From an uncultured Lachnospiraceae bacterium (lineage in GTDB: Bacteria; Bacillota; Clostridia; Lachnospirales; Lachnospiraceae): DNA of 64,000 nucleotides. Below are positions 48,784-56,838 of the stretch, in pieces (positions within the stretch are counted from its first letter, which is position 1; each line of letters opens with the position of its first letter). The notes beneath the pieces are model-generated. The model saw nothing but the letters and a program-made list of their open reading frames with translations, searched no databases and was not told the origin of the DNA. The stretch is from the NCBI GenBank assembly GCA_910588955.1, contig CAJURQ010000003.1, positions 62,001-126,000 of the forward strand. The letters run 5' to 3'. Made by a program: the position numbers and the translations under genes.

Positions 48784-49482
48784 ATGGATGCATGTGTGCT
48801 TGTGGTGGACGATGACAGAGAGATTGTGCGGGCGATCGCTCTTCTGCTGGAAAAGGAAGGCTACCGTGTGCTGAAGGCTTATGACGGCATGGAGGCATTG
48901 CGGATTCTGGCGGAACAGGAGGTGCAGCTCATCATCATGGATGTGATGATGCCGAAACTGGACGGGCTGTCCGCCATGATGAAGATCAGGGAGCGGAAGA
49001 ACCTGCCGATCATTGTGCTCAGCGCGAAGACGGAGGACACGGACAAGATCTTAGGGCTTTCCATGGGGGCGGACGACTATGTGGCGAAGCCCTTCAATCC
49101 GCAGGAACTGGCGGCACGGGTGAAAAGCCAGCTTCGCAGGTACACAATGCTGGGCGGTATTCACGCGCAGAGCGAGGCGGACGAGATCGTAAACGGCAGA
49201 CTCTGTTACCGCCTTCGGGAACGCACGCTCTATGCGGACGGGGAGCCGGTCAGACTGACCGCCACGGAGACGAAGATCATGGAGCTTCTGATGAAAAACA
49301 GGGGGCGCATCTTCCCGGCGGAGGAGATTTACGAGAGAGTCTGGGAGGAGCCGTCCTTTGCGCCGGAGAACACGGTGATGGTGCACATCAGACACATCCG
49401 GGAGAAAATCGAACTCAATCCGAAAGAGCCAGAATATATAAAGGTGGTGTGGGGCATTGGATACAAGATGGAAAAAAAGTAA
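48784..49482 (+). CDS. OmpR/PhoB-family response regulator
   Basis: 232 aa. Receiver domain (residues 1-118) with acidic pair VVDDDRE, phospho-acceptor Asp in IIMDVMMPKLDG (about 53), Thr/Ser VLSAKTEDTD and Lys ADDYVAKPFNP (about 103); winged-helix DNA-binding domain (about 130-230) with LTATETKIMELLMKNRGRIF and VMVHIRHIREKIE. VanR-like in appearance. Its 3' end overlaps the next gene, the sensor kinase, by 26 bp. Probable targets include its own operon through the direct repeats at 48566-48652. Confidence 0.95.
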   Translation: MDACVLVVDDDREIVRAIALLLEKEGYRVLKAYDGMEALRILAEQEVQLIIMDVMMPKLDGLSAMMKIRERKNLPIIVLSAKTEDTDKILGLSMGADDYVAKPFNPQELAARVKSQLRRYTMLGGIHAQSEADEIVNGRLCYRLRERTLYADGEPVRLTATETKIMELLMKNRGRIFPAEEIYERVWEEPSFAPENTVMVHIRHIREKIELNPKEPEYIKVVWGIGYKMEKK

Positions 49483-52102
49483 GGCAACAGGCAGTTTTCT
49501 GGCTTTTGCGGCGGGATTGACCATAATGGTCATTCAACTGGTTCCTGCGGTAAGCATGGCGTCGGCATTTGGTGTGGAGGTCTTTGAGGGGCAGGCGGAC
49601 TATCAGGAGAGCGGGGATTTCCGAATCCTGATAAGCAACAGACTCTCGGATCTGCTCGGGGTGGCAACCGGCGGAAGAACATATGCCGGATATAGCCCGG
49701 ATTCCACGGGTCCGGCATACAAGTATGCGGATGAATCCTACGTGGAGTGGGAGGACCGGTTCTTAAATGAGACGACTGTGGTGCAGGAGGAGGCTGTCGT
49801 GGAGGAGTCTGCGGCTTATACGTCAGATGCCATCGGCGGGCTGGCGACTCTGGAGGACTTTGACGACTATCAGGAATATCTGATAGAGCAGCAGGCGCAT
49901 TATGATGAGATTGCGGCAGAAGCAGGCTACGGCAGCATGGATGACTATGACGCTTATTATGGCTATGGCGGCGGATACAGCGGCGGCGGGGATCAAGAGA
50001 GTGTGGACGCCTATATGGCGGACATGGCGCAGAACAAAAACCTCCGCTATGCGGTAATCTATCAGAACAAACTGCTGTATTCCAACATTGACGACTTTGC
50101 GGACAAAGCGGGGGAGGAGTGGAAAGGCGAGGACTTTTCCAAATCACTTGACGCGGAAGCGTATAACTTTACCCTCTGGTACAACAGGGCTGGCGACGGC
50201 AAAGTGCAGATCGTGAAGGACGGCTACGAGGAAGATGTGTACGGCGATGGCGTCTACAGCGACAGGAGCCGCTGGCAGGTGCCCGGGTATGCGAACTTTA
50301 CGATGGGAGAGTCTGTAAAGGATGCGGTGGTCTTTCTGGCGGCGGCAAAATATCCCCAGCTCTATCTGGTGAGTGAGGACGGGCGAAGCGGCGCCACGCA
50401 GTATGGCGGCAGACTCTACCGTATGCGGTGGAATACTATATATTTGGCAAGCGCCGTAGAACGGATTAAAATTTTTATGGGAATCGGCGTACTCCTGCTG
50501 GCGGTCGGTCTTTTTATGCGGAAGAGCAGAAGGCAGGCGGTGGAATGGATTGCGGATTTACTGGCAAAAATCTGTCTGGAAATCAAGCTCGCGGCTTTGC
50601 TTGTTCTGACCATTCTCTTTATGGGAATGGGCGGGGATGTGCTCGGGCAGTTCGTCTGGTGGATCAGAAACGGGCTGGGGTATTATCACTGGAGCGGCGA
50701 TTACATCTACGAGATGAAAAGAATGATAGAGGCAGGCGGCTATCTGGCGCTCTGGTTCTGGCTCATTTATCTGGTCGTTCTGGACTGGCGGATGAATGGG
50801 AAACGGCAGAAGAAACCGGTTTTTGATCTGCTCAAAATGAAGGATTTGAAATACCCGGTCCAGAAAAGACTGGTGAGGAGACAGCGCAACACACTGATTG
50901 CGGAGATTTGCCTGCTCTTGCTGTTTGCGGGGGCGGTCTGTGCACTCAGGATGCTTCAGGGGGAATTGGTCAATTGGATTTCGGGCGGATACGGTTACAA
51001 TTATGCGTATGAAACGGATGTATATGAAGCCGTGGCGGAGGATATGGGTTATCCCTTCCATATGAGATATGCCTACATGCTGATGGCAGAGGTCATATTT
51101 GGCACGCTGTTTGTCTTTACTGCGATTACTGTCGCGGGTCTAAAGAAAAACCGTCGTCTGGCGGTGGATATCGGTTTGCTCACAGACCGGATTCTGGCGG
51201 TGCGGGAAGGAGAGCTTTCCGGGGAACTGGTCTTGTCCGAGGGAACCGATCTGCAGGAGGCGGCTGACAGTTTGAACCAGATACAGAAGGGCATGGAGAC
51301 AGCGCTCAGGGAACAGGTGAAGAGCGAGCGGATGAAGGTGGAGCTGGTGACCAACGTTTCTCACGACATCAAGACACCGCTCACCTCCATCATCAGTTAT
51401 GTGGAACTTTTGAGACAGGAGGAGAATCTGCCGCAGCACGTCAAAGAATACGTACAGATTTTAGGGGAAAAGTCCGAGCGGTTGAGAAACATTGTGCAGG
51501 ATGTGTTTGAGATCAGCAAGGCGGCGTCCGGGCAGCTGCCGATTCAGATGGAAGCGCTGGATATGGGCAAACTGTTGAGACAGACCCTCGCGGACATGAA
51601 TGACCAGATTAGTCAAAGTACCCTTGTGATGCGCACGGCAATCCCGGAGACGCCGGTGACTGTGCTGGCGGACGGACAGAGACTTTACCGGGTGTTCCAG
51701 AACCTGTTGCAGAACGCGCTGCGCTACTCACTGGAAGGTTCCAGAGTTTATCTGACGTTGACTGAAGAAGTCGGACAGGCGGTGGTACGCGTCAAGAATA
51801 CCTCCAGCGTGGAACTTTCGGAAGGCAAGGACTTTACCGAGCGGTTTGTGCGCGGCGACGAGAGCCGTACCGATGGCGGCAGCGGTCTCGGGCTGTCCAT
51901 TGCGAGGAGTTTTACGGAAGTCTGCGGCGGAAAGCTGACCGTGGAGACGGATGCGGACCTGTTTACGGTGACCGTGCGGTTTGACAGGGCGGGGAATGCG
52001 CCCGGACGGGGAGAAGATTCTTTCGTAACGGCAGGAGCATCCGAGTCGGGGCTGACAGGCAGCAGGGGGGCGACTACGCCGGAGGAGGTGGAGTCGGTAT
52101 GA
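49457..52102 (+). CDS. Membrane sensor histidine kinase with long extracytoplasmic domain
   Basis: 881 aa. One helix at about residues 12-35, an outside domain of about 300 residues rich in Tyr, Asp and Gly (AAEAGYGSMDDYDAYYGYGG), then several further helices (about 335-570: IFMGIGVLLLAVGLFMR; LAALLVLTILFMGMGGDV), a HAMP-like linker, HisKA with VTNVSHDIKTPLTSIISYVE (His about 640) and a HATPase with LLQNALRYSLEGSRV and GSGLGLSIARSF. Overlaps the response regulator upstream and the S41 peptidase downstream (4 bp), so one operon. The ligand is unknown; the peptidase may act on the sensor or on its signal. Confidence 0.92.
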   Translation: MDTRWKKSKATGSFLAFAAGLTIMVIQLVPAVSMASAFGVEVFEGQADYQESGDFRILISNRLSDLLGVATGGRTYAGYSPDSTGPAYKYADESYVEWEDRFLNETTVVQEEAVVEESAAYTSDAIGGLATLEDFDDYQEYLIEQQAHYDEIAAEAGYGSMDDYDAYYGYGGGYSGGGDQESVDAYMADMAQNKNLRYAVIYQNKLLYSNIDDFADKAGEEWKGEDFSKSLDAEAYNFTLWYNRAGDGKVQIVKDGYEEDVYGDGVYSDRSRWQVPGYANFTMGESVKDAVVFLAAAKYPQLYLVSEDGRSGATQYGGRLYRMRWNTIYLASAVERIKIFMGIGVLLLAVGLFMRKSRRQAVEWIADLLAKICLEIKLAALLVLTILFMGMGGDVLGQFVWWIRNGLGYYHWSGDYIYEMKRMIEAGGYLALWFWLIYLVVLDWRMNGKRQKKPVFDLLKMKDLKYPVQKRLVRRQRNTLIAEICLLLLFAGAVCALRMLQGELVNWISGGYGYNYAYETDVYEAVAEDMGYPFHMRYAYMLMAEVIFGTLFVFTAITVAGLKKNRRLAVDIGLLTDRILAVREGELSGELVLSEGTDLQEAADSLNQIQKGMETALREQVKSERMKVELVTNVSHDIKTPLTSIISYVELLRQEENLPQHVKEYVQILGEKSERLRNIVQDVFEISKAASGQLPIQMEALDMGKLLRQTLADMNDQISQSTLVMRTAIPETPVTVLADGQRLYRVFQNLLQNALRYSLEGSRVYLTLTEEVGQAVVRVKNTSSVELSEGKDFTERFVRGDESRTDGGSGLGLSIARSFTEVCGGKLTVETDADLFTVTVRFDRAGNAPGRGEDSFVTAGASESGLTGSRGATTPEEVESV

Positions 52103-53625
52103 GAAAGAAGAGAGCATGGCTGGGCGGCATCTGCCTCGGATTAAGCGTGGCGGTGGCGGCATGTGGGACGGATGGGCGAAATGCCGGTGCGCGGGAAACC
52201 ACGGACATTCAGAGCGTGCAGGAGGGACAGGACACAGAAGTCGCGCAGGACAGACAGGATGCGCAGACAGCGCAAGGTGTGCAGGAGACAGAAGGCACAG
52301 AAAATGTGCAGAACACATCAGCCACACAGGATTTACAAGAGACGACAGGCACGCAGAACGAAGAAGCGCTTAGGGCGCAGGTTCTTTCGGAGATGACCGA
52401 CGAACAGAAAAACTGGATGGGCGGTCTTTCCAAGGAGCAGCGGATTGCGGATTTTGAGAGCCTGTGCAAGGGCTTGCGGGAAAACTATCCTTATGTGAAA
52501 CTGGCTGCGCGGCAGGTCGGGGCGGATCTGGATGCACTGGAAACAGAGCATCGGTCAAAGGTGGAACAGTGTGAGAATGACGATGCCTTTTTCTATGTGT
52601 TAAAGGATTTTGTCGGGGCATTTTCCTACACGGGACATCTGGCGCTCTGGGGACGGCGCTACGAGAGTGAGCTTGCGGACCAACGTGAATATGTTGAAAA
52701 GTCGGGAGGAGAAGAGCGAGAGCGGCTGGAGCCGTATCTCAGGACGTTGGACAATCCCGTATCTCATAGGACATATGCTTCCATGACAAAGTATTATCAG
52801 GAAATAGACTGCAGGATGGAAGAGAAGCGTGCCGAGGAAAACGGCGGCGCGCGCGGAGAATCTGCAGAGGCAGCCGGAGAAACTGCCGCGGTGGAGGAAG
52901 CGATGCCGGCAAATGTAGAGACGAAGATTCTGGAGCCCGGAAAGACCGCCTATGTTTTCATCGACGCATTTGATCAGAAACAGATGGGGACTGACCGTGA
53001 AATACTGCTGCCCTTTTATGAGAAAGTTAAGGATTATGAAAATCTAATCATTGATATTACAAATAATTTAGGCGGCAGTATGTGGTATTTTGATGAGCTG
53101 GTGGCAGCGCCTCTGATCAAGGAAACGCTGACGGTGCCGGGATATCAGCTCTTTAAGGGCGGGGAAAACAACGAAACTTTCCTTCGGATAAAGAAGGGTG
53201 TTGCGTCCGGGCTGTATCAGCCGGTCAGCGAACTCCCGGCGATGCCAAAGCTGAACCGAGAGGACGCCGCGGACTGCGACTGGTTTTTGCGGGAGGACTA
53301 TACGGTGAAACCCTCGGGAGCCGGATTTGACGGGAAGATATGGCTGCTGGTGAGCGAAAACAATTATTCTTCCTCCGAGTACGCGGCAATGTTTTCCAAG
53401 GCGAGCGGCTTTGCAACGCTGGTTGGCAGGAGGACGAGCGGGGACGGGATCGGCACAAACCCGGCTTACCTGATTTTAGAAAACAGCGGTCTGGTAGTGC
53501 AGTATAGCCCCATGTATGGGGTGACGGCGGACGGAAGCGGGAGCGAGGAGCATGGGACAGAGCCGGATATTGTGAGTCCTGACGGGGAGAGCGCGCTGGA
53601 GACATGTCTGAAGCAGATTGGATAG
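52099..53625 (+). CDS. S41-family peptidase lipoprotein
   Basis: 508 aa. Lipoprotein signal with lipobox VAAC (MRKKRAWLGGICLGLSVAVA then AC, Cys about 22), a long Gln/Thr-rich disordered linker with imperfect AQ/TQ repeats (QDRQDAQTAQGVQETEGTEN), an N-terminal helical part (ERIADFESLCKGL-like) and an S41 core: IDITNNLGGSMWYFDELVAA, the Ser-region ENNYSSSEYAAMF and GRRTSGDGIGTNPAYLILEN. S41 proteases (CtpA/tricorn type) cut C-termini of exported proteins. No PDZ domain is seen. ATG overlaps the kinase stop by 4 bp. Confidence 0.85.
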   Translation: MRKKRAWLGGICLGLSVAVAACGTDGRNAGARETTDIQSVQEGQDTEVAQDRQDAQTAQGVQETEGTENVQNTSATQDLQETTGTQNEEALRAQVLSEMTDEQKNWMGGLSKEQRIADFESLCKGLRENYPYVKLAARQVGADLDALETEHRSKVEQCENDDAFFYVLKDFVGAFSYTGHLALWGRRYESELADQREYVEKSGGEERERLEPYLRTLDNPVSHRTYASMTKYYQEIDCRMEEKRAEENGGARGESAEAAGETAAVEEAMPANVETKILEPGKTAYVFIDAFDQKQMGTDREILLPFYEKVKDYENLIIDITNNLGGSMWYFDELVAAPLIKETLTVPGYQLFKGGENNETFLRIKKGVASGLYQPVSELPAMPKLNREDAADCDWFLREDYTVKPSGAGFDGKIWLLVSENNYSSSEYAAMFSKASGFATLVGRRTSGDGIGTNPAYLILENSGLVVQYSPMYGVTADGSGSEEHGTEPDIVSPDGESALETCLKQIG

Positions 53626-53651
53626 GTGAAATCAAAAAGTTTCACGTTGTG

Positions 53652-53693
53652 TTGAAGTTGCTTGCAGAAATGAGTATACTAAAACATATACTC
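53652..53693 (+). promoter_or_regulatory. Promoter and operator of the dinJ gene
   Basis: TTGAAG (53652-53657), 17-nt spacer, TATACT (53675-53680). The -10 box is covered by the palindrome GAGTATA-N8-TATACTC (53672-53693), a fitting site for autorepression by the RelB/DinJ-type antitoxin. Confidence 0.75.
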
Positions 53694-53716
53694 TTTATGA
53701 AAAGGAGACGATCGGC

Positions 53717-53998
53717 ATGGCAAAGAACGCAAATATTAATATTAGAATTGACCCTGACACAAAAACAAGTGCAGAAGAACTTTTTTCCAGTTTTGGAATT
53801 ACAATCACAGATGCAATCAATATCTTTCTTCGGAAATCCATTATGGAGGGAGGTTTACCCTTTGATATGAAACAGCCGCGCTATAACGTAGAGACAGAGG
53901 CAGCTATGAGTGAAGCGAGGGCTATTATGAAAGGGACGATAAAAGCAAAGCGTTATCCCGATGCGCATACACTTTTTGAAGAACTGGATGCTATCTAG
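53717..53998 (+). CDS. dinJ: RelB/DinJ-family antitoxin
   Basis: 93 aa. Ribbon-helix-helix N-terminus (ANINIRIDPDTKTSAEELFS then FGITITDAINIFLRKSIM, residues 3-45) and a short toxin-binding tail. Family members pair with YafQ-type mRNA interferases and repress their own promoter; a palindromic operator overlaps the -10 box here. AAGGAG lies before the ATG. Directly after the stop only a C-terminal stump of the toxin is left, so this antitoxin is an orphan in this locus. Confidence 0.9.
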   Translation: MAKNANINIRIDPDTKTSAEELFSSFGITITDAINIFLRKSIMEGGLPFDMKQPRYNVETEAAMSEARAIMKGTIKAKRYPDAHTLFEELDAI

Positions 53999-54114
53999 GT
54001 TTTCGTGAATGTCATATTTTGCCAGATTGGCTTTTGATTTATGCTGTCAATAAGAAACAATTGATATTGACGGCTTCAAGAACGGGGACACATTCAGATT
54101 TGTTTGAAAAATAG
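53998..54114 (+). pseudogene. yafQ: C-terminal stump of a YafQ/RelE-type toxin
   Basis: In the frame that begins at the G of the dinJ stop codon, the DNA reads GFRECHILPDWLLIYAVNKK and then QLILTASRTGTHSDLFEK, stop at 54112-54114. This is the final third of YafQ toxins, including the catalytic-type His-x(4)-Asp-Trp segment, but the first ~55 residues are missing. The break sits exactly at the antitoxin end, so a deletion removed the toxin start. No active toxin is expected. Confidence 0.8.
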
Positions 54115-54141
54115 ACATAGGTAGAAGAAAAAACAGGAGCC

Positions 54142-56835
54142 CTAAACCTCCTGTTTTTCCTTCCTCACAAACATCAGCCCGAACGTCCCCACGCCACAGT
54201 TGCTTGACACGGTGGCGGACGCCTTCTGGAGAATCACTTGATCAAAGTGGATATACTTTTCCGCGATCTCCACAATTTCGTCGATCTCCTTCACGCTGCA
54301 GCCCGCGTAGGTGACGAAGAGAACGCGGGTGTCGATCTGTCTGCTGTGTCTAAACAGTTTTTTGATATACTGTCTGACGACCCGGTGCATGCTGCCGGAT
54401 TCAATGAACCACAGCTTTAACCGATTTCTGGACATGGAAAGAACCGGGTGGAGATTTAGCGCGGCGCAGAGCCGGTGAACCGTGCCGCTCACCTTGCCGT
54501 TGCGGTAGAGGGTAGCGGTGCCGGGCACAAGGAAATTGGAGAATACCCGTTCACGGAATCCGTCCAGCGCCTCGCAGATTTCGTCCACATTTCGCCCTTC
54601 CTCGGCAAGTTTGGCGGCATAGAGCACCATGAGTCCGTGCCCGCTGCTGATGTGGGCGGAGTCGATCACGGTGACATTGTCGAAGGTCTTTGCCGCCTGG
54701 GTGGCATTCGGATATGCGCCGCTTAAGTCAGCGGTGGCTGTGATATGGATCACGTGCTCCGCCTCTTTCAGCGTCTCCGCAAAGAAATACTCATACTCGG
54801 ACGGAGCCGCCGTGGAAGAGTGCGAGTGGTTTCCGTCTTTTTGCAGGTAAGTGAGCAGGCTGTCAGAGGAAATCTCGAAGAGATCGCAGAAACGTCCTTC
54901 CCCGGTATGTACATAGCAGTACATCAGGCGGATGTGGAAACGCTCCAGAAGCTCCTTCGGAAGGTCGCAGATACAGTCCGCCGTGACTGCGATCTTGCGT
55001 TTGCGATCGCTGCTTATCTGGTTCAACCCCTCCATATCGCCTGTTTCGTCTTCGGCATCCTGTGCCATATACTCAATCAGTGCGGGCGGCAGATATTTGA
55101 GCAGCCCCGCCTCCAGAAGAGGCGCGCTGATAGGCTTTGCAAGATAGCCGTCGAAGCCCATGTTCCGGTAGACCTGCTCCGCGTCCGACATGACGTTGGC
55201 GGTCAGGGCGATCACAGGCGTTTTCTGGCAGAATCCCTTTGTCTGGCTGCGCACGGCGCGCAGGGTAGCGGCGCCGTCCATTTCCGGCATCATATGATCC
55301 ATGAGGATGACGTGGTACGTGTTCTCCGCGGTCTTCTGCAGTGCCTCTTTGCCGCTTTCCGCCGTATCTACTTTTACTTTGGTATCCCGCAGAAGCTTTA
55401 CAACCACCATCAGATTCATGGAATTGTCGTCCACGACCAGAATGCGGGCGTCCGGTGCGATAAAGCTCTGGCGGTAGACAGCGCGGTTGCTTAACTGCTT
55501 CTGGGCGGCGAAGTTGATGACGCCGATGGGGCGCACGTTGACGATGCGCTGCTTCACTTCCACGGTGAAAGTGGAACCCTGATGGTAGACGCTGTCTACG
55601 CTGATTTTTCCGCCCATCATCTCCACAAGCTGTCTGGATATGTTAAGACCGAGCCCGGTTCCCTCAATATGGCGGTTATCCGACTCGTCCACCCGCTTGA
55701 AGGAGCTGAAAAGGTCGTCCAGACTTTCTTTGCGGATGCCCATACCGGTGTCCTGTACGGAGATGCGCAGGAGAATTTGGTCAGCGGCGACACGTTCCCC
55801 TTTTGCGGAAAGGGTGACTGAGCCGGATGAGGTGTACTTGACCGCATTAGTCAACATGTTGGTGACCACCTGTTTGATCCGCACCTCGTCCCCGTAAAGC
55901 ATAGAGGGGATTTCCGGGTCGATGTCGACCTTAAATTCCAGATTTTTCTGATGCGCGCGGATCCAGATCAGATTGACGAGATCGCTGAACATGGAACTGA
56001 TCGCGTACTGGGTCGGCACGATATCCATTTTGCCGGATTCCAGCTTGGAGAGGTCGAGGATATCGTTTATTGTGGTCAGCAGCATTTTGCTGGCATTTTG
56101 GATATTGATGGCGTTCTCCGCGATCTCGTCGGAGATATCTTCCCGGAGAATCATTTCGTTTAAGCCGATGATCGTGTTGATGGGTGTGCGGATCTCGTGG
56201 CTCATGTTGGCGAAGAAGGTGTCCTTGGCGCGGGCGATCTGCTCCACCTCTTTCTTTTGTGCTTCCGCCACCTGTTTTTCCTGCTCGTAGGTTTTGCTCT
56301 GTATTTTTAAGAGGATGCCGATAAACAGGCTGACGCAGACGAGCGCGACAAAGGAGTCCGAATAGCTGTAGAACCGGGTGGAATCCGGCACCAGATACGG
56401 TCGGTAGTAGCACAGCAGATAAGTTCCCAGAAAAGAGAGGAGGGAGAGAGACATGGCAATCCAGAAATCCCGCCCCTCAAACAAGAGGAAAATGTAAACA
56501 AGCCCCAGCACGAACCAGATAGGCATACCGCTTTCGGTACCGCCGCTGTAGATAAAGAGCATGGGGAAGAAAACCACGTTGGTGCCAAAGACGAGAAGCC
56601 GCGAGGCTTTTTTGCTGCTGCCCTGCGAGATGGTGACCCGGATGGCAATGCCGGAGAGAGCGCATATGGGCACAAGGGAATACAGCACTTTGGGATCAGC
56701 CCCCGGAAGGACAAGGATAATACCGATCACGGAGGAGGCGAACACCAAAAGCATAATCATCCGGTTGATGCGCTCCTTGAAATCAAGCTGTCGTGGAAAA
56801 AGATTTTTTATAAAACGCTGTATTCTCTTTTTCAT
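54142..56835 (-). CDS. Hybrid sensor histidine kinase - receiver - DegV fusion
   Basis: 897 aa. Order: five to six membrane helices (about residues 25-185), coiled coil, HisKA with FFANMSHEIRTPINTIIGLN (His about 215), HATPase with MLTNAVKYTSSGSVT and GTGLGLNISRQLVEMMGGKI, receiver with ILVVDDNSMNLMVVV and Asp in VILMDHMMPEMDG (about 545), and then a DegV domain (about 625-895: IAVTADCICDLPKELLERFH; VIHITATADLSGAYPNATQA; SGHGLMVLYAAKLAEEGR). DegV proteins bind fatty acids. The canonical Thr-Ser substrate motif reads TATADLSG. Last gene of a three-gene minus-strand operon. Confidence 0.9.
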   Translation of the reverse strand: MKKRIQRFIKNLFPRQLDFKERINRMIMLLVFASSVIGIILVLPGADPKVLYSLVPICALSGIAIRVTISQGSSKKASRLLVFGTNVVFFPMLFIYSGGTESGMPIWFVLGLVYIFLLFEGRDFWIAMSLSLLSFLGTYLLCYYRPYLVPDSTRFYSYSDSFVALVCVSLFIGILLKIQSKTYEQEKQVAEAQKKEVEQIARAKDTFFANMSHEIRTPINTIIGLNEMILREDISDEIAENAINIQNASKMLLTTINDILDLSKLESGKMDIVPTQYAISSMFSDLVNLIWIRAHQKNLEFKVDIDPEIPSMLYGDEVRIKQVVTNMLTNAVKYTSSGSVTLSAKGERVAADQILLRISVQDTGMGIRKESLDDLFSSFKRVDESDNRHIEGTGLGLNISRQLVEMMGGKISVDSVYHQGSTFTVEVKQRIVNVRPIGVINFAAQKQLSNRAVYRQSFIAPDARILVVDDNSMNLMVVVKLLRDTKVKVDTAESGKEALQKTAENTYHVILMDHMMPEMDGAATLRAVRSQTKGFCQKTPVIALTANVMSDAEQVYRNMGFDGYLAKPISAPLLEAGLLKYLPPALIEYMAQDAEDETGDMEGLNQISSDRKRKIAVTADCICDLPKELLERFHIRLMYCYVHTGEGRFCDLFEISSDSLLTYLQKDGNHSHSSTAAPSEYEYFFAETLKEAEHVIHITATADLSGAYPNATQAAKTFDNVTVIDSAHISSGHGLMVLYAAKLAEEGRNVDEICEALDGFRERVFSNFLVPGTATLYRNGKVSGTVHRLCAALNLHPVLSMSRNRLKLWFIESGSMHRVVRQYIKKLFRHSRQIDTRVLFVTYAGCSVKEIDEIVEIAEKYIHFDQVILQKASATVSSNCGVGTFGLMFVRKEKQEV

Positions 56836-56838
56836 ACG

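Noticed and set aside
55191..55205. Each single TGAC-N7-GTCA site as an operator of its host gene
   Set aside because: Most copies are deep inside coding sequence and in unrelated genes; only the overall excess is notable.
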